Source: Ananas comosus
Lineage: Eukaryota > Streptophyta > Magnoliopsida > Poales > Bromeliaceae
NCBI RefSeq assembly: GCF_001540865.1
Contig: NC_033621.1
Span: 19,237,326 to 19,301,325, forward strand
DNA length: 64,000 nt
Direction of reading: 5' to 3'
Each line of letters starts with the position of its first letter. The first letter of the stretch is position 1. The notes below the pieces were generated by a model that did not search any database, was not told where the DNA came from, and saw only the letters and a program-made list of their open reading frames with translations. The position numbers and the translations under genes are program-made. Of this stretch, positions 11,326 to 23,205 are shown in pieces.

Positions 11326-11975
11326 GCAGGTGCTACGGATGTGGTCAGCCGGGACACATGAGGGCAGCTTGTCCCCGAGCAACGTCTCCAGCACCATCAT
11401 CAGCTTCAGCACCACCATCACCATAGCAGTCTTACGGAGCAGCGCCGAGTTACCGCCAGGAGGACAGATCGTCTGTGCCGCGGTCGAGTGAGCGGCGACA
11501 GCAGGCTCCGAGTGGCAGAGTCTACGCAGCTCAGGTGGAGGAATCTACAGTAGCCGACCGAGTGGTGGCAGGTATCACTTTGATTTCTGGCATTAGAGTT
11601 CGCACTCTTTTTGATACCGGTGCATCGCATTCCTTTGTTAGCCGAGCATTTGCACAGTTACATGGTCTAGAGTTAGGAGCGTTGTCTCAGGCACGAGAGG
11701 TGCAGATCCCAGACCATGTTTTGCCTGTGGTGGAGTGTTGTTGGTCATGTCCGGTGCAGCTAGACTCGTGGATTATGCCCGCAGACCTGTTGGTGTTAGG
11801 GCGGCTGCAGAACTTCGACGTTGTGCTCGGTATGGATTGGCTGGCGCGGTACTATGCTACGATCGACTGTGGAGTGAGGACGGTGACGTTCCGTGAGCCA
11901 GGCCAGGAGTTCACTTTCAGAGGCTGTAGGAGCACGCTGTTTGCTACTTGGATATCTTTGGCGAGGGCTCGATAG
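11326..11975 (+). pseudogene. Tekay gag zinc knuckle and aspartic protease
   Basis: One reading frame encodes a CCHC knuckle (CYGCGQPGHMRAAC, 11331-11372), then after an in-frame TAG at 11424 a retropepsin domain with the active site FDTGASHSF and the second-lobe motif VVLGMDWL. The frame ends in TAG at 11973, where related elements continue as glutamine. Both stops fit CAG-to-TAG change. The knuckle would bind element RNA, and the protease would cut the polyprotein. Gag upstream of the knuckle is absent. Confidence 0.85.
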
Positions 11976-12093
11976 ATGCTAAGTAGTGGGTGTCTCGCTT
12001 TTCTAGCGACTGTTGTGGAGATACCTACGGCGGCGCCGGGACTTGAGGACATCCCAGTAGTCCGCGAGTTTCCGGACGTGTTTTCCTCCTGAG

Positions 12094-13533
12094 TTGACGA
12101 CGTTGCCGCCGGAAAGGGAGATTGAGTTTGTGATTGATGTAGTTCCTGGAACTGCACCAATCTCAAAGGTACCTTATCGGATGGCGCCGGCAGAGCTGAG
12201 AGAGCTAAAGGCACAGCTTCAGGATCTGATGGATAGAGGGTTTGTGAGACCCAGTGTGTCGCCTTGGGGAGCGCCGGTGTTATTTGTAAAGAAGAAGGAT
12301 GGTTCGCTCAGGTTATGTGTGGATTACTGGAAGCTGAATAAAGTGACCATCAAGAATAAGTATCCCTTGCCGCGTATTGATGATTTGTTTGATCAGCTGC
12401 AGGGATCTTATGTCTTCTCGAAGATTGATCTCCAGTCAGGTTACCACCAGCTGAGGGTGAGGGCCGAGGATGTTCCCAAGACGGCTTTTCGGACTCGGTA
12501 CGGGCATTATGAGTTCACGGTGATGCCTTTTGGATTGACGAATGCCCCTGCCGCATTCATGGATTTGATGAACAGAGTGTTCAAGCCGTTCTTGGATAGG
12601 TTTGTGGTAGTCTTCATCGACGATATCCTGATTTACTCCCGGAGTGATGCTGAGCATGAGGAGCACTTGAGGATTGTGCTACAGCTTCTGCGCGAGAAGA
12701 AGTTGTATGCCAAGTTAAAGAAGTGCGAGTTCTGGCTACGGGAGGTTGCTTTCTTGGGCCACGTGATTTCAGCTGAGGGCGTAGCAGTGGACCCGAAGAA
12801 GATTGAGGCGATTCGAGATTGGCCTAGACCGACGACGGTGACTGAGGTACGGAGCTTCCTGGGACTGGCAGGATATTACCGTCGGTTTGTGGAAGGCTTT
12901 GCGAAGCTTTCCACACCCCTCACACGCTTGACGCGGAAGGGGATTCGTTTTGTCTGGAGCGACGACTGTCAGAGGAGCTTTGACGAGTTGAGACTGAGGT
13001 TGACGTCGGCTCCTATCCTTGCCCTTCCGGTGATGGGGGATGGATTCGTGATCTACAGTGATGCATCGCACAGTGGACTTGGTTGCGTGCTGATGCAGCA
13101 TGGTAGGGTGATTGCTTATGCTTCACGGCAATTAAAGGATTATGAGAAGAATTACCCTACGCATGACTTGGAGCTTGCCGCGGTGGTTTTTGCTTTGAAG
13201 CTCTGGCGGCATTACTTGTATGGCGAGCACTGCGAGGTCTTCACCGATCATAAAAGTCTCAAATATCTGTTCACACAGAGGGAGCTGAACCTGAGGCAGC
13301 GCCGGTGGTTGGAGTTATTGAAGGACTATGACATTAGTATTCAGTATCATCCCGGCAGGGCGAATGTTGTGGCAGATGCGTTGAGCAGGAAATCAGTGCA
13401 GAGCCTGAGTTTGAGGATCACTGAGCAGAGACCCCCTACTCGAGGAGCTTCAGCGGCTGGGACTCGAGATAGTACCCCCTGGGTCTACGGCGAGGCTGAC
13501 GTCTCTAGTTTTACAATCCACTCTGTTGGATAG
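12094..13533 (+). pseudogene. Tekay reverse transcriptase and RNase H
   Basis: A 479-codon open stretch. RT motifs run in order: [53 protein letters not shown], and the catalytic FIDDIL (about 12613-12630). RNase H follows with SDAS, the HDLELAAV glutamate, TDHKSL and VADALSRK. The preceding linker is joined by a one-base insertion near 12080 (TGTTTTCCTCC), so the ATG at 12094 is not a natural start. CVDYWKLNK has Trp where the family has Arg, a CGG-to-TGG change. A one-base deletion near 13518 shifts into the integrase frame. Confidence 0.9.
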
Positions 13534-14953
13534 GATCCGAGAGAAACAGAGTGGAGATCCGTACTTGTTGAGGATTAGAGAGCAGCTAGACAGGGGGCAT
13601 GCTGAGGGTTTTGCTTTAGACAGTTCGGGAGTACTACGGTACAGGGACCGACTGTGTGTGCCTGTGGATTCTGAGATTCGAGTATACATTCTGAGAGAGG
13701 CTCATTGTTCTCCTTATACGGTTCACCCTGGGGGAACCAAGATGTATAAGGATCTTAAGGCACGGTTCTGGTGGCTTGGAATGAAGAGGGACATTGGCAG
13801 ATTTGTGGTTCAGTGTTTGACTTGCCAACAGGTGAAGACCGAGCATCAGGTGCCTGCTGGCAAGCTTCAGAGTCTGCCAGGGCCCGAGTGGAAGTACGAG
13901 TACATCACGATGGACTTCGTCGTTGGATTGCCTAGAGCGCAGTGTGGCTACGACGCGATTTGGGTGATAGTGGACAGACTTACCAAGTCTGCTCACTTCC
14001 TACCGGTTCAAACTACCTAGTCCAGAGAGATACTCGCGCAGCTATACCTGGATGAGATTGTTAGGCTGCACGGCGTGCCAGTGTCGATTGTGTCAGACAG
14101 AGACCCGAGGTTTGTATCCTAGTTTTGGAGGAGTCTTCAGACCGCCTTGGGCACTCAGCTGCATTTTAGCACGGCATTCCACCCACAGACAGATGGTCAG
14201 TCAGAGCGGACCATACAGACTCTAGGGGACATGCTGAGGGCACGCGTCCTAGATTTTGGAGGAGGGTGATATCGACATGTGAGACTGGTTGAGTTTGCGT
14301 ACAACAACAGCTATCAAACGAGCATTCAGATGGCTCCGTTTGAGGCGTTGTATGGACGCAGATGTCGATCCCCCCTATTTTGGAGCGATGTGGGTGAGCG
14401 GAGGACACTTGGACAGGACATTCTACTTGAGGCTGAGGAAAAGGTGAGAGTTGTTCGACGACACCTTTTGACAACCCAGAGCCGCCAGAGGAGCTACGCC
14501 GATACCAGGAGACGAGACTTAGAGTTTCAGATTGGAGATCATGTTTTCCTCAAAGCCTCGTCGTCCACAGGGATACGCCGATTTGGGGTACGTGGAAAGC
14601 TCAGTCCACGGTTCGTTGGCCTTTTCGAGATATTGGAACGAGTTGGACTGGTTGCTTACAGAATAGCTCTACCCCCGCGACTTGCTGGCATCCACGATGT
14701 TTTCCACGTCTCAGCTTTGAGGAGATTCATTTTCGATCCCTCTCACGTGATCGACTTTACTCCACTCGAGATTGGCGAGGATCTGAGATACGAGGAGCGA
14801 CCGTTGCGGATTCTTGCTCGAGAGACGAAAGAATTACGCAACCGGATCATTCCGTATGTGAAAGTGCAGTGGAGCAATCACGAGGAGCGGGAGGCGACTT
14901 GGGAGCCTGAGACAGTGATGAGGGAGTCTTACCCAAACATGTTTGATTCTTAG
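13526..14953 (+). pseudogene. Tekay integrase and chromodomain-like tail
   Basis: One frame with three stops (about 14018, 14119 and 14268) that is otherwise intact. It has an HHCC zinc domain (EAHCS, YTVHPG, CLTC), the DDE core ([17 protein letters not shown], and GQSERTIQ supplying the Glu), the GRRCRSPLFW motif characteristic of Tekay/Del integrases, and a C-terminal stretch with VKVQWSNHEEREATWEPE, which resembles the degenerate chromodomain of this clade. Such domains target insertion to chromatin in related elements. The stops make this copy non-autonomous. Confidence 0.88.
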
Positions 14954-14995
14954 AGTTGAGGTATGTGCTAAGTTTCGAGGACGAAACTTTTTGTA

Positions 14996-15005
14996 GTGGG
15001 GAGCA
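14996..15005 (+). other. Tekay polypurine tract
   Basis: GTGGGGAGCA lies directly before the 3' LTR, where plus-strand DNA synthesis would prime. The upstream phrase TTTCGAGGACGAAACTTTTT is typical of the leader into this tract in plant gypsy elements. Confidence 0.7.
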
Positions 15006-16898
15006 TGTAGTATCCTTATATATATATATATATATATATAATGCCACGTGCCCCCATGCATGTATTTCATGCTTATCTAATTAGAGGGTTGTACATGCCT
15101 CCTTAATTAAAATTTCCTCCCACTCTATCTCTGGAGCCATACGCGAGGAGGAGAAGCTTGGGTGGAGCGTTCGTCGCCGACGTCGCGCCGCGAGCCGTTC
15201 GAGCGCGCTTGTTGCCGGAGCTTTGCGAGGAGGCCGGGCGAGGGAGCGTCTTCACTGTTCTTGACGTCGCGCCGAGGTTCGACGCTGTCGTATCGTCGAA
15301 CGTCAGTGTTTGGCTGCGATACTTAGCGTAGAACGTCGCGTATTCAACCGGGCATTTGAGGTTGATTGGCTTCAGGACTTCGAGAGACAGAAATCCACGA
15401 AAGCCCTTATTTGCTGGATTGGTGAAGGGTTTTCTAAGGTTCGTATCCCTATTTCTTTCTGCGCCTGCTGCTTTTGGCAAATTGATGCTTAATATGGATT
15501 TCTATGTTTTAACCCGTGGAGCGTGTTTGCTCGCTGGTTCGGGGAGCTGCGCCGAGCTTGATAGGAACTCCGTACCTTCTTCACCAATCGGGGATTTGCG
15601 ATTAAGGTGGGTTAATCTATCGGTTTATCCTAAGTGCCTATATAATCGAACATGTAATTGTGGAATTTCTTTTGTGTGGCGCAATTGCTCGGTTTTCATT
15701 GATTTAGTATCGGTTAATAATCTGAATTGGAACTGAGTTATTATCTTTGGATATATATATCATGTTGGACTTGGATAAGATTTAGGAGGAAAACTCGCGA
15801 TTATGATGTCATATATTTAAACTTACCTGATTTAGCTCTAGAAAGCGTTGTATTAATTGTTATACTGTAGCAGTATCCTATAGTGAGTATTCCAGATAGT
15901 TTAGCTTTCAGTTACGCTCGTGCCGGGATGCCGAGTATATTTTACAGTAGCGTTCAACTGTTCCGGACTGTTGGGTGCCGTCGGGTCGTTGACGGTGGAC
16001 CCGTATCGCCTTTTGGCGTCGGATTGTGCGAGGGCACGTTACTATTGGTTGTTAGACCAGTTTGAGTCGCTTACTGGACTTTGGCTTTGAGAGCCGATTG
16101 AGCTGACAGAGATACGCTGTATACTCGGTTGGCGGGGTATTTATTAAGGGGGCTCCCACGAGTGCCACTCCGGAGTCAGGCTTTGTGCTTTCGCGTTGGT
16201 GTCGCTCATGCCGGTTGGACTTGCTCTCCACGGACTAGTAGTGTGGAGGTAGCTGGATAATCACAACCGGGCAGTGACGGGTGTGTTCACAGTCCCAGGG
16301 ACGGGTATGCTTACAGTTCCGATTGGATTGGGTCAGATTTGACATTTTCTACAGTTGGTTAGTATAGAGCATGATAGTGTAGTGATTCATAGCGGTAGAT
16401 TTTATTCCTGTATTTACTACTATTCTGGCTCCCTTCTGTAGATTTAGTGGGTGGACCGATATTGTTTAGGGCGGCACCCACTGAGGACTACTTGTTTTTA
16501 CAGTAGTTCTCACGCCCAGTCGTTACCCCTGTTTTGCAGAGCCACAGGTTTCGGCTGCTGCGCCTTCCGCGGATCAGGATCGAGGCAAGGGCGTCGCGAG
16601 TTAGAGCCCTACCCGACGAGCTGAGCTAGAGGCACTCCTACTGCAGGTAGACGTTTTGTTTCGAGTTTATGTACATAGCATACTTAACTCGCCAGTGCGA
16701 GTAGCTCTGTATTTTGGATTTGGGCTATGTACATGAAACTCAGTTTGTTTAGTATTTGTCTACTCGAGCAGCTCTATACTACTGTTTGTAGTATTGTATG
16801 TTTACAGGTACTGTTGTCGCTTCGTATACAGGAGAAATTCCTGTGTATACGGCGGATTTGTCGGCGTGCCCGGGGAACGAGACATCCGGGGCGTGACA
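15006..16898 (+). repeat. Tekay 3' LTR
   Basis: 1893 bp, TGTAGTATCC to GGGGCGTGACA, followed by AGTTA. A (TA)n run sits 12 bases in. The 3' third is almost identical to the 5' LTR. Near 16132 it has a 20-base insertion (GCGGGGTATTTATTAAGGGG) not present at the matching place in the 5' LTR. Confidence 0.9.
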
Positions 16899-16903
16899 AG
16901 TTA

Positions 16904-18323
16904 ATAAATAGATTAATAGATAGATAGATAATAGATATTGCTTGAAACTTAATTTGACTTAAAGAAAGTAAATATAATATTAACAAAATAAATCTTACCT
17001 TCTTTGGTTTGGAGCTGTTTAGAAGCGGAAAATTGAAAAAGGATAAATTTGTGACAAATCCAACTTCGTCCCCTCAACCCAATCAAAATTGAAGAGCTGA
17101 GAAGTTGGGCTGATCTCACAGCCTTAATGTCGAAACAAATGCTAACGAGACAAAAGACAAATTGACCACATGCAGGTGAAAGTAAGAAAATTAATATTCC
17201 AGACAAGTAAGGGGGATTCTGGCTTCTAGAAAAAGCGTTAAAAATTATTTTAATTACCGGAAAACAGTTTTTTTTAAGAAAAATACTATTTTTTACTGCT
17301 TTTGTTTCTCAGATAAACAATTTGAAAAACAAAAATACTAATTTTTTATAAAATTTTAAAAAATATTTTTTAAGAAAACTATATTTTTAGTAACCAAATT
17401 AAATGAAAATAATTTTTGAACCCGAAAAATATTTTTTAGGCTATTTTTGCGAGAACATAAGAAGTGGCCAAAAAAAATTAGAGTAATTGGCCCTCGATAT
17501 AACAGCCACAAGAATTGCACAAAGGCAAAAGAGTGTTAAAGACCTTTCCTACCATTTCCAATTATCAATTATCAATTATATCAATAATAATAGTATAGTA
17601 ATCCATACAATGCGATATGTAGATAATTAAAGAAAAAAATAAAAAATGATAACAAAGTAAGAGAAAACCGTAATGAAAAAAGCGACGATAAAGAATAAGA
17701 TTCATCTTGCCGATAAAGAAAACTAAAGGAAGAGGAAGAAGAACAGTTCGCCTCAATACAGAGGTGTGACCCGGTTTAATTTAAGAAAAAAAAAAAAAGA
17801 GGTTAATCTCGTTCGATTTAAGTAAAAAAAGAGAGAAATCAGATTCATTTCAAACAAAGAAAGAAAATAAATATATAGAAAACTTGAACCGGTTTGAGAA
17901 AGCCCACACTTAACAATAATCAGTTCGGTTCAAATAAAGAAAAAAAAAATTCGGTCCAATTCAAGTAAAGAAAGAAGAAAATATATGGAGGATTTAAGCC
18001 GATTCTAGTTAGAGCCCACACTCAATAATGAAGAATATATGTCGTCACGTGGCAAATTTAAAAAAAATAATATATAAAAAATAAATAAATAAATAAATAA
18101 TTGGACCTAAGTTATTGACACTCCCATTTATTAATGAATCAATTAATTAACGAGCTTTTTAATGCTCCTAATCACCGTCCATCATCCGTGACCCAACGGG
18201 CGCGACATTTCACACACACCCCTTGAAAACATAAACATAAACATCCCCTGTACCTGCAATAAGAGAGAGAGAGTTAAGAGGGAAAAGTGAGGAAGAGGGC
18301 GTGATGATCATGCTGAGACCAAC
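16904..18323. other. AT-rich upstream region of the kinase gene
   Basis: No coding sequence. 17860-18030 contains two related units of about 80 bp (AAAGAAAGAA, then an accggt-like or AAGCCG phrase, then AGCCCACACT). Nothing else is supported. Confidence 0.4.
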
Positions 18324-18407
18324 GTGGAGAACGGTTGCTACTACTCGGCACTAATAATACAGAAGAGAGAGAGCGGAGTTAGAGAGAAGAGATGGGAGAG
18401 AGAGAGA

Positions 18408-18409
<2 letters not shown>

Positions 18410-18463
<54 letters not shown>
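18410..18463. repeat. 54-G homopolymer
   Basis: Uninterrupted run of 54 G following a (GA)n tract. It sits about 370 bases upstream of the kinase start codon, in the likely promoter or 5' leader. Confidence 0.95.
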
Positions 18464-18529
18464 CGAGAGGAGCGATAAGAGAAAGAGAAAAAGACACGTT
18501 TTTTCTCTTCTTTTTCCTTTTGCTGTTCT

Positions 18530-18530
<1 letters not shown>

Positions 18531-18564
<34 letters not shown>
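18531..18564. repeat. 34-A homopolymer in the leader region
   Basis: Uninterrupted A run about 265 bases upstream of the kinase ATG. Confidence 0.95.
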
Positions 18565-18567
<3 letters not shown>

Positions 18568-18828
18568 ACACCATCGATGAGAGAGGGAGCAAGAAGAAGA
18601 ACTTTGATTAGAGAGAGAGAGAGACACAGAGAGCAAAGTTCACAATGAAAGTGCCCACGGGAGAAGAACCCAGAGCACAACAACGCCCGCCATTAATGGC
18701 GCCGCAAGGAGGAGTCGAAGCCGAAGCGAAGAAGACGAAGAGAAGAAGGAGAGGAGAAAACACAGAGAGAGGAATGGAGACGAAGAGGAGGAGGAGGAGG
18801 AGGAGGAGGAGGAGGCGCAAAGAAAACT

Positions 18829-21800
18829 ATGGTGGTGGGCATAAAAATGGACTCCCAGAGTCGCGAGATCCTCACATGGGCTCTCGTTAAACTCGCCTCC
18901 CCCGGCGACCGCGTCGTCGCATCCACATTCCTCCTCCTCCTCCTCCTCCTCCTCCTCCTCCCCCGTCGACTTGGACGCCATGATCGCCGTCTACGAGGGC
19001 TTCTGCAACCTCAAGCAGGTCCAAAACCCTAACCCTAACCCCCAATCCGATCCTCCCCTTCTCCCCGAAATTCTCCCCGCCCATCTCTAAAAATCCGAAC
19101 TTTCAGACGATTTGCGTCGGTTTCTAATCGAATTGCCGCGACCCATTTCGCAGATCGACCTGAAGCTGAAGATCTGCAGGGGCTCGTCCATCCGCAAGCT
19201 CTTGGTCCGCGAGGCCACCGCCCTCAACGCCTCCGCGGTTATCCTCGGCGCCGCCGATAAAAGCCGCGCCTTTGGGTGAGCCCCATTCTTTCTCCTCCTC
19301 CCCCATTTCGATCTCTCCCCCTCTCTCTCTCTCTCTCTCGCTCTCTCTTCGCCCTGTAGTTGTGGTGTGTTAGTGCTTTGATCAATTCGCTAGGTCTTCG
19401 TCTATCTCCGTGGCAAAGTACTGCGCAAAGAAGCTGCCCACCAAGTGTTCGGTGATTGCTGTGAATAGCGGGAAAGTTGTTTTCCAAAGAGAAGCAATTG
19501 GTTCGTTCGTCTTTTCCGTATATTTTTTTGTCTCTAATCTTTCACTAAGTTTAGCTTCTTTGAATCAATTGCTTGGCCTTTTGTTTTGCAGATGACAAGT
19601 GTAACAGCAGCAAAACGGGAAGTCGCAGCTTCTCGACAAGCTTCATCTCTAAGCTGAGGTCGAGCAAAGATCCGGCAGCCGATCTCCCCAGTTGCTGGGA
19701 CAATGATTTGTACTGTATATTGCCCGTTAAAGTTCATCAGGGGAACGATTCGAGATCTTCGGATGAATTTAACGATGTTCATGATTTGAATTGTGGTGCC
19801 AAGGACTCAGCCGAGCTTCCGAGCTGCCAAAATGGTGAATTGTACCCGATTGAAGATCGGGAAGAGAATGATCACGATTCTTCAATTGAGGCGAAAGATG
19901 TCGATGGGAATTGCAATGATTCTACTCCTTCAACTGAATTGGAGATTGGAAAGAATGACGAAGTTCATTCGGCGATAGATGCTCCGCCAAAAGAGAACTG
20001 TTCGGTGTGTAACCTCCGATTGGATCCTCCTTGCGCAAATACATCGACTAGAGAGGAAGAGAGGCTCGGTTGGCCTGTTGTTAGAAAGAAAATTGTGACC
20101 CACAAAAGGAGTGCATCCTTCGATTGGCCCAAGATCTCTGTGGTTCAGTGGGCGATGAGGCGTTCGAACCGTAATGCAGCCATTCATCCAGACAGCAAAT
20201 CCCTTAAGTCAAGTTCAAACACCAAAACTAATTCTGATTCAGATAGCGGGTCCAATTTTATGCTCGATACCGATTCAATTCAGGATTTTGCTTTCTACGA
20301 TGAAGAAGGGTGGCCTCCGAAGGAGTTGGACTCTCTTCAAGAGAAGTATTCTTCAGTTTGTAGATTGTTTAGATACGAAGAGCTCAAACTTGCTACATCA
20401 AACTTCTCGCCTGGTTTGTTCTCTGAACATATTAATTATGCACAAATATCTCATTAATTGAATGGAATTTTTATTGATTTTGAGTTGCTGAGCAGAGAAT
20501 TTGATCGGGAAAGGAGGGAATAGTAGAGTATATAAGGCCCGTCTTTCTGATGGCGACGAATTGGCCGTGAAAATATTGAAGCCATCTGATGCTGCATTAA
20601 AGGAGTTTGTTTCCGAAATCGAGATCATCACCACGTTGCATCACAAGAACATTATAACTCTATTAGGGTTTTGCTTCGAGAACAACAGCCTCATATTGGT
20701 ATATAACTACTTGCCGAGGGGCAGCTTAGAAGAAATTCTCCATGGTGCACATTTGAGATCAAATCACAAACTTTTTCTATTTCTTTTTCTTTTCCTTGTC
20801 TTAATTCCAATTTTTCTTTAAGTTATTATTACTCTTATATGGTTTATTTTTGTTCAGGTGATCAAGAGATCAAGTATGTTGTTAGTTGGGCTGAGAGATA
20901 TAAAGTGGCGATCGGCATAGCAGAGGCGCTTGATTATCTACATGGAATTGCTCAACCTGTTATTCATAGAGATGTTAAATCTTCGAATATCCTACTCTCC
21001 AATGACTTCGAGCCACAGGTTGATATATGCTTATTTTCTTTTTAGAATATATGGAAGGCTAAAAGGTTGGATACCCCCTGTAAAAGTTGCAATTTTCCTG
21101 CATTGACCTATAAACTAAGTGATAGATGTCCCTTAAGGAACATCAATGTAAGGGGCAAAGTATTGAAATTTTGTAGTTCTTTTTTATGAAAAATAATATA
21201 ACATCTTGTGCTTTTAGGAGGAAAGATATAGTTTTCAATATTTTAGCATAGCAACATGACAATCTCAGAATTTTAGAGGGTTTCCTGCAATTTAGCCTAT
21301 AGGGAATTGAAACATCAATCGCCGAATGATAATTTTCTTCCTGCTGTACTCCAGCTGTCTGATTTTGGGTTTGCAAAGTGGGTCTCATCTCCGACATCAC
21401 ATCTAACTTGCACCGACGTTGCAGGGACTTTCGGGTTTGTATCGTGATCGAATTATAAAGTTGATAAATTATGTTGAAACTTGCTGTTATATTAATCTTG
21501 AATTCAGCATCTAAGCTAGCATCTCCTTTTATAGGTACTTGGCCCCCGAGTATTTTATGTATGGGAAAGTCAATGAGAAGATTGATGTGTATGCATTTGG
21601 GGTTGTGCTTCTCGAGCTTATTTCGGGTAAAAAGCCCATTAGAACAGGGTGCCCTAAGGGCCAGGAGAGCCTAGTGATGTGGGTGAGTGTTCTATCACAC
21701 TCTCTATTTCTTTCTTTAAGCATATCCCACAAACCTAAGCACTATTCGCGCAAACTAAAAATGAATGGTACATACTTCACTTACACTGTTGGATTCAATA

Positions 21801-22602
21801 TAATAAAAAATATCTGAGGCGGTCCACTATTTTTATTGATTGATTTATTTCTTTCTTTTTTTTTAACGTATGTTAGGCGAAACCAATCTTAAGAGGCGGA
21901 GAGATCAAAGAGTTGTTGGATCCGAGCTTGGGTAATGAATATGATAGTGATCAGATGGAAAGGATGGCTCTGGCCGCCTCCCTCTGCATAAGGGCGGCTT
22001 CTCGATTGCGACCACGAATAGCACTTGTAAGACCCAATTGTTTCTCCGTATTACATATTTCAAATGTTGTTGTTATTCATTAATTAGGTTATTTATGCTA
22101 GGTTGAAGAAAGCTAGTTAGTAGTAGTTGTTCCTTAGTCGCTTACTCTTGAGAAGGCCATTTATTGCTAAATTGACATAAAACCATTACCATGAAAGAAG
22201 GGATGTCGACAAGTGAGCTGAGGCTTTTAATAAATGACGGAGTTTTTTGTCATTTCGATCCCTCAAAACAGGTTATCTAAAAAGCAGGAGATATAGTCAA
22301 GCACTTTTTGTACTAATATACTATTCGGATTTCAGGTTTTAAAGTTACTACAAGGGGATGATAGTGAAGTTTTTAACTGGGCAAGATCAGAAGTTAGCTC
22401 TTCAGAAGGTCTCAATGATGCAGAAGATGAAGAATCGAACGCCGAGAACATCCGATCGCATCTAAACCTTGCGATGCTGGATGTAGAGGACGATTCTCTT
22501 TCCGTCAGCAGCACGGAACAAACTGTTGATTCCATGTCCATGAGCACTTCTATGGAGGACTATTGGAAGGAGAGATGGAGTCAATCGATAAGTTTCGACT
22601 AA
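18829..22602 (+). CDS. Receptor-like cytoplasmic kinase (class VI type) with N-terminal USP domain, 10 exons
   Basis: Predicted exons: 18829-19018, 19154-19275, 19394-19500, 19592-20413, 20496-20744, 20858-21018, 21355-21434, 21535-21682, 21877-22026, 22336-22602, all with GT-AG borders. Exons 1-3 give a universal stress protein domain ([42 protein letters not shown]). Exon 4 is a low-complexity linker. The kinase begins near residue 414: GKGGNSRVY loop, AVKIL lysine (about 439), HRDVKSSN (533-540), DFGFAKW (553), APEYF. The RD motif and complete set of catalytic residues suggest an active Ser/Thr kinase in the cytoplasm. The acidic, Ser-rich tail ends [13 protein letters not shown]. Exons 2-10 total 2106 bp, a multiple of three, but exon 1 is 190 bp: the ATG frame and the conserved [17 protein letters not shown] differ by one base around a CTC repeat. 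An out-of-frame upstream ATG (18645) overlaps the start. Start choice rests on homology to USP domains. Confidence 0.88.
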
Positions 22603-23038
22603 CTAAATCGGCTCTTTTTGTAATTTTGGTTATCCACTTGTTTGTATAGTGTTGATGCCTTCTAATTGTTACTAGTTTAATCTATTCTACCTACTTGGTT
22701 GTGAGGAATTCTAGGGTTAGAGGTGGTGCTTTGTCCTTGCAGGAGGAGTTTATTAATTTTTTTCTTAATGATTTTGGTTCTTGAGAGTTGGGAGTTCTTT
22801 TGAAGCTGGTGTAGATTTTTAAACTGAGATACACTTCATATCACTCTTTAATTATCCCTCTTAACCATGACACTCGATGCTTTATGGACATTAGCACTTC
22901 AAGGTTAACTACGAAAAACTATTTGTAATTTATTATGTACTTATTGAGTAGATCCAAAAAAATTGGTGCCGAACAAAATTGGTCAATTAGGTTATAATTA
23001 CCTATATAACTAAAACCCTATTGCACACCAAGTTTACC
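22603..23038. other. Kinase 3' flank, no gene
   Basis: AT-rich downstream sequence holding the 3' UTR. I see no clear canonical poly(A) signal close to the stop. Confidence 0.4.
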
Positions 23039-23039
23039 C

Positions 23040-23205
23040 TTTTTTTTTCCTTTTTTCTTTTCTTTTTTTTTGTGAGAGATAGGTAGCACGCTATCCGCTT
23101 CGTTTATTTCATTTAGAAACAAACTTAGCTAAAAATGTGAAGCAACTAAGATTCGAACTTGAGATCTCGGGTACCAACCATCAAGTCCTTTGCCACTTGG
23201 TTTAG
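23040..23205 (-). mobile_element. tRNA-derived SINE
   Basis: On the minus strand it has an A-box-like segment (TAAACCAAGTGG, 23193-23204), then GGTTGGTACCCGAG, then a B box (AGTTCGAATC, about 23150-23159), a body of TTTGTTTCTAAATGAAATAAA type, and an A-rich tail (T-rich 23039-23071 on the plus strand). It is homologous to 48842-48985. The layout and phrases resemble the plant Au-type SINE. Confidence 0.75.

Larger units (their letters stand above)
5399..16903 (+). mobile_element. Tekay/Del-type Ty3/gypsy element with 5-bp TSD, abnormal interior
   Basis: AGTTA occurs at 5399-5403 and again at 16899-16903, immediately outside LTRs that start TGTAGTATCC and end CGGGGCGTGACA. The interior holds a zinc knuckle, protease, RT, RNase H, integrase and a C-terminal chromodomain-like tail in the order typical of chromoviruses of the Tekay/Del clade. 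The primer-binding site and most of gag are missing: LTR1 is followed directly by an RNase H fragment. The full span (11.5 kb) is probably inflated by an assembly artefact at 7286-10790. Confidence 0.85.

Noticed and set aside
17221..17470. Possible foldback MITE (GGCTTCTAGAAAAAGCG versus the segment ending AAGAAGTGGCC)
   Set aside because: End similarity is too short and interrupted to support inverted repeats by eye.
18341..18683. Open frames with polyproline or polyglycine and polyphenylalanine
   Set aside because: Produced by the G and A homopolymers.
18645..18890. 81-codon open frame starting MKVPTGEE
   Set aside because: Arg-rich translation of (GAG)n; overlaps the USP start in another frame. 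At most an upstream ORF.
23149..23204. Possible tRNA gene (B-box GTTCGAATC and A-box)
   Set aside because: No cloverleaf; the same unit with body and A-tail occurs at 48842, so it is a SINE.
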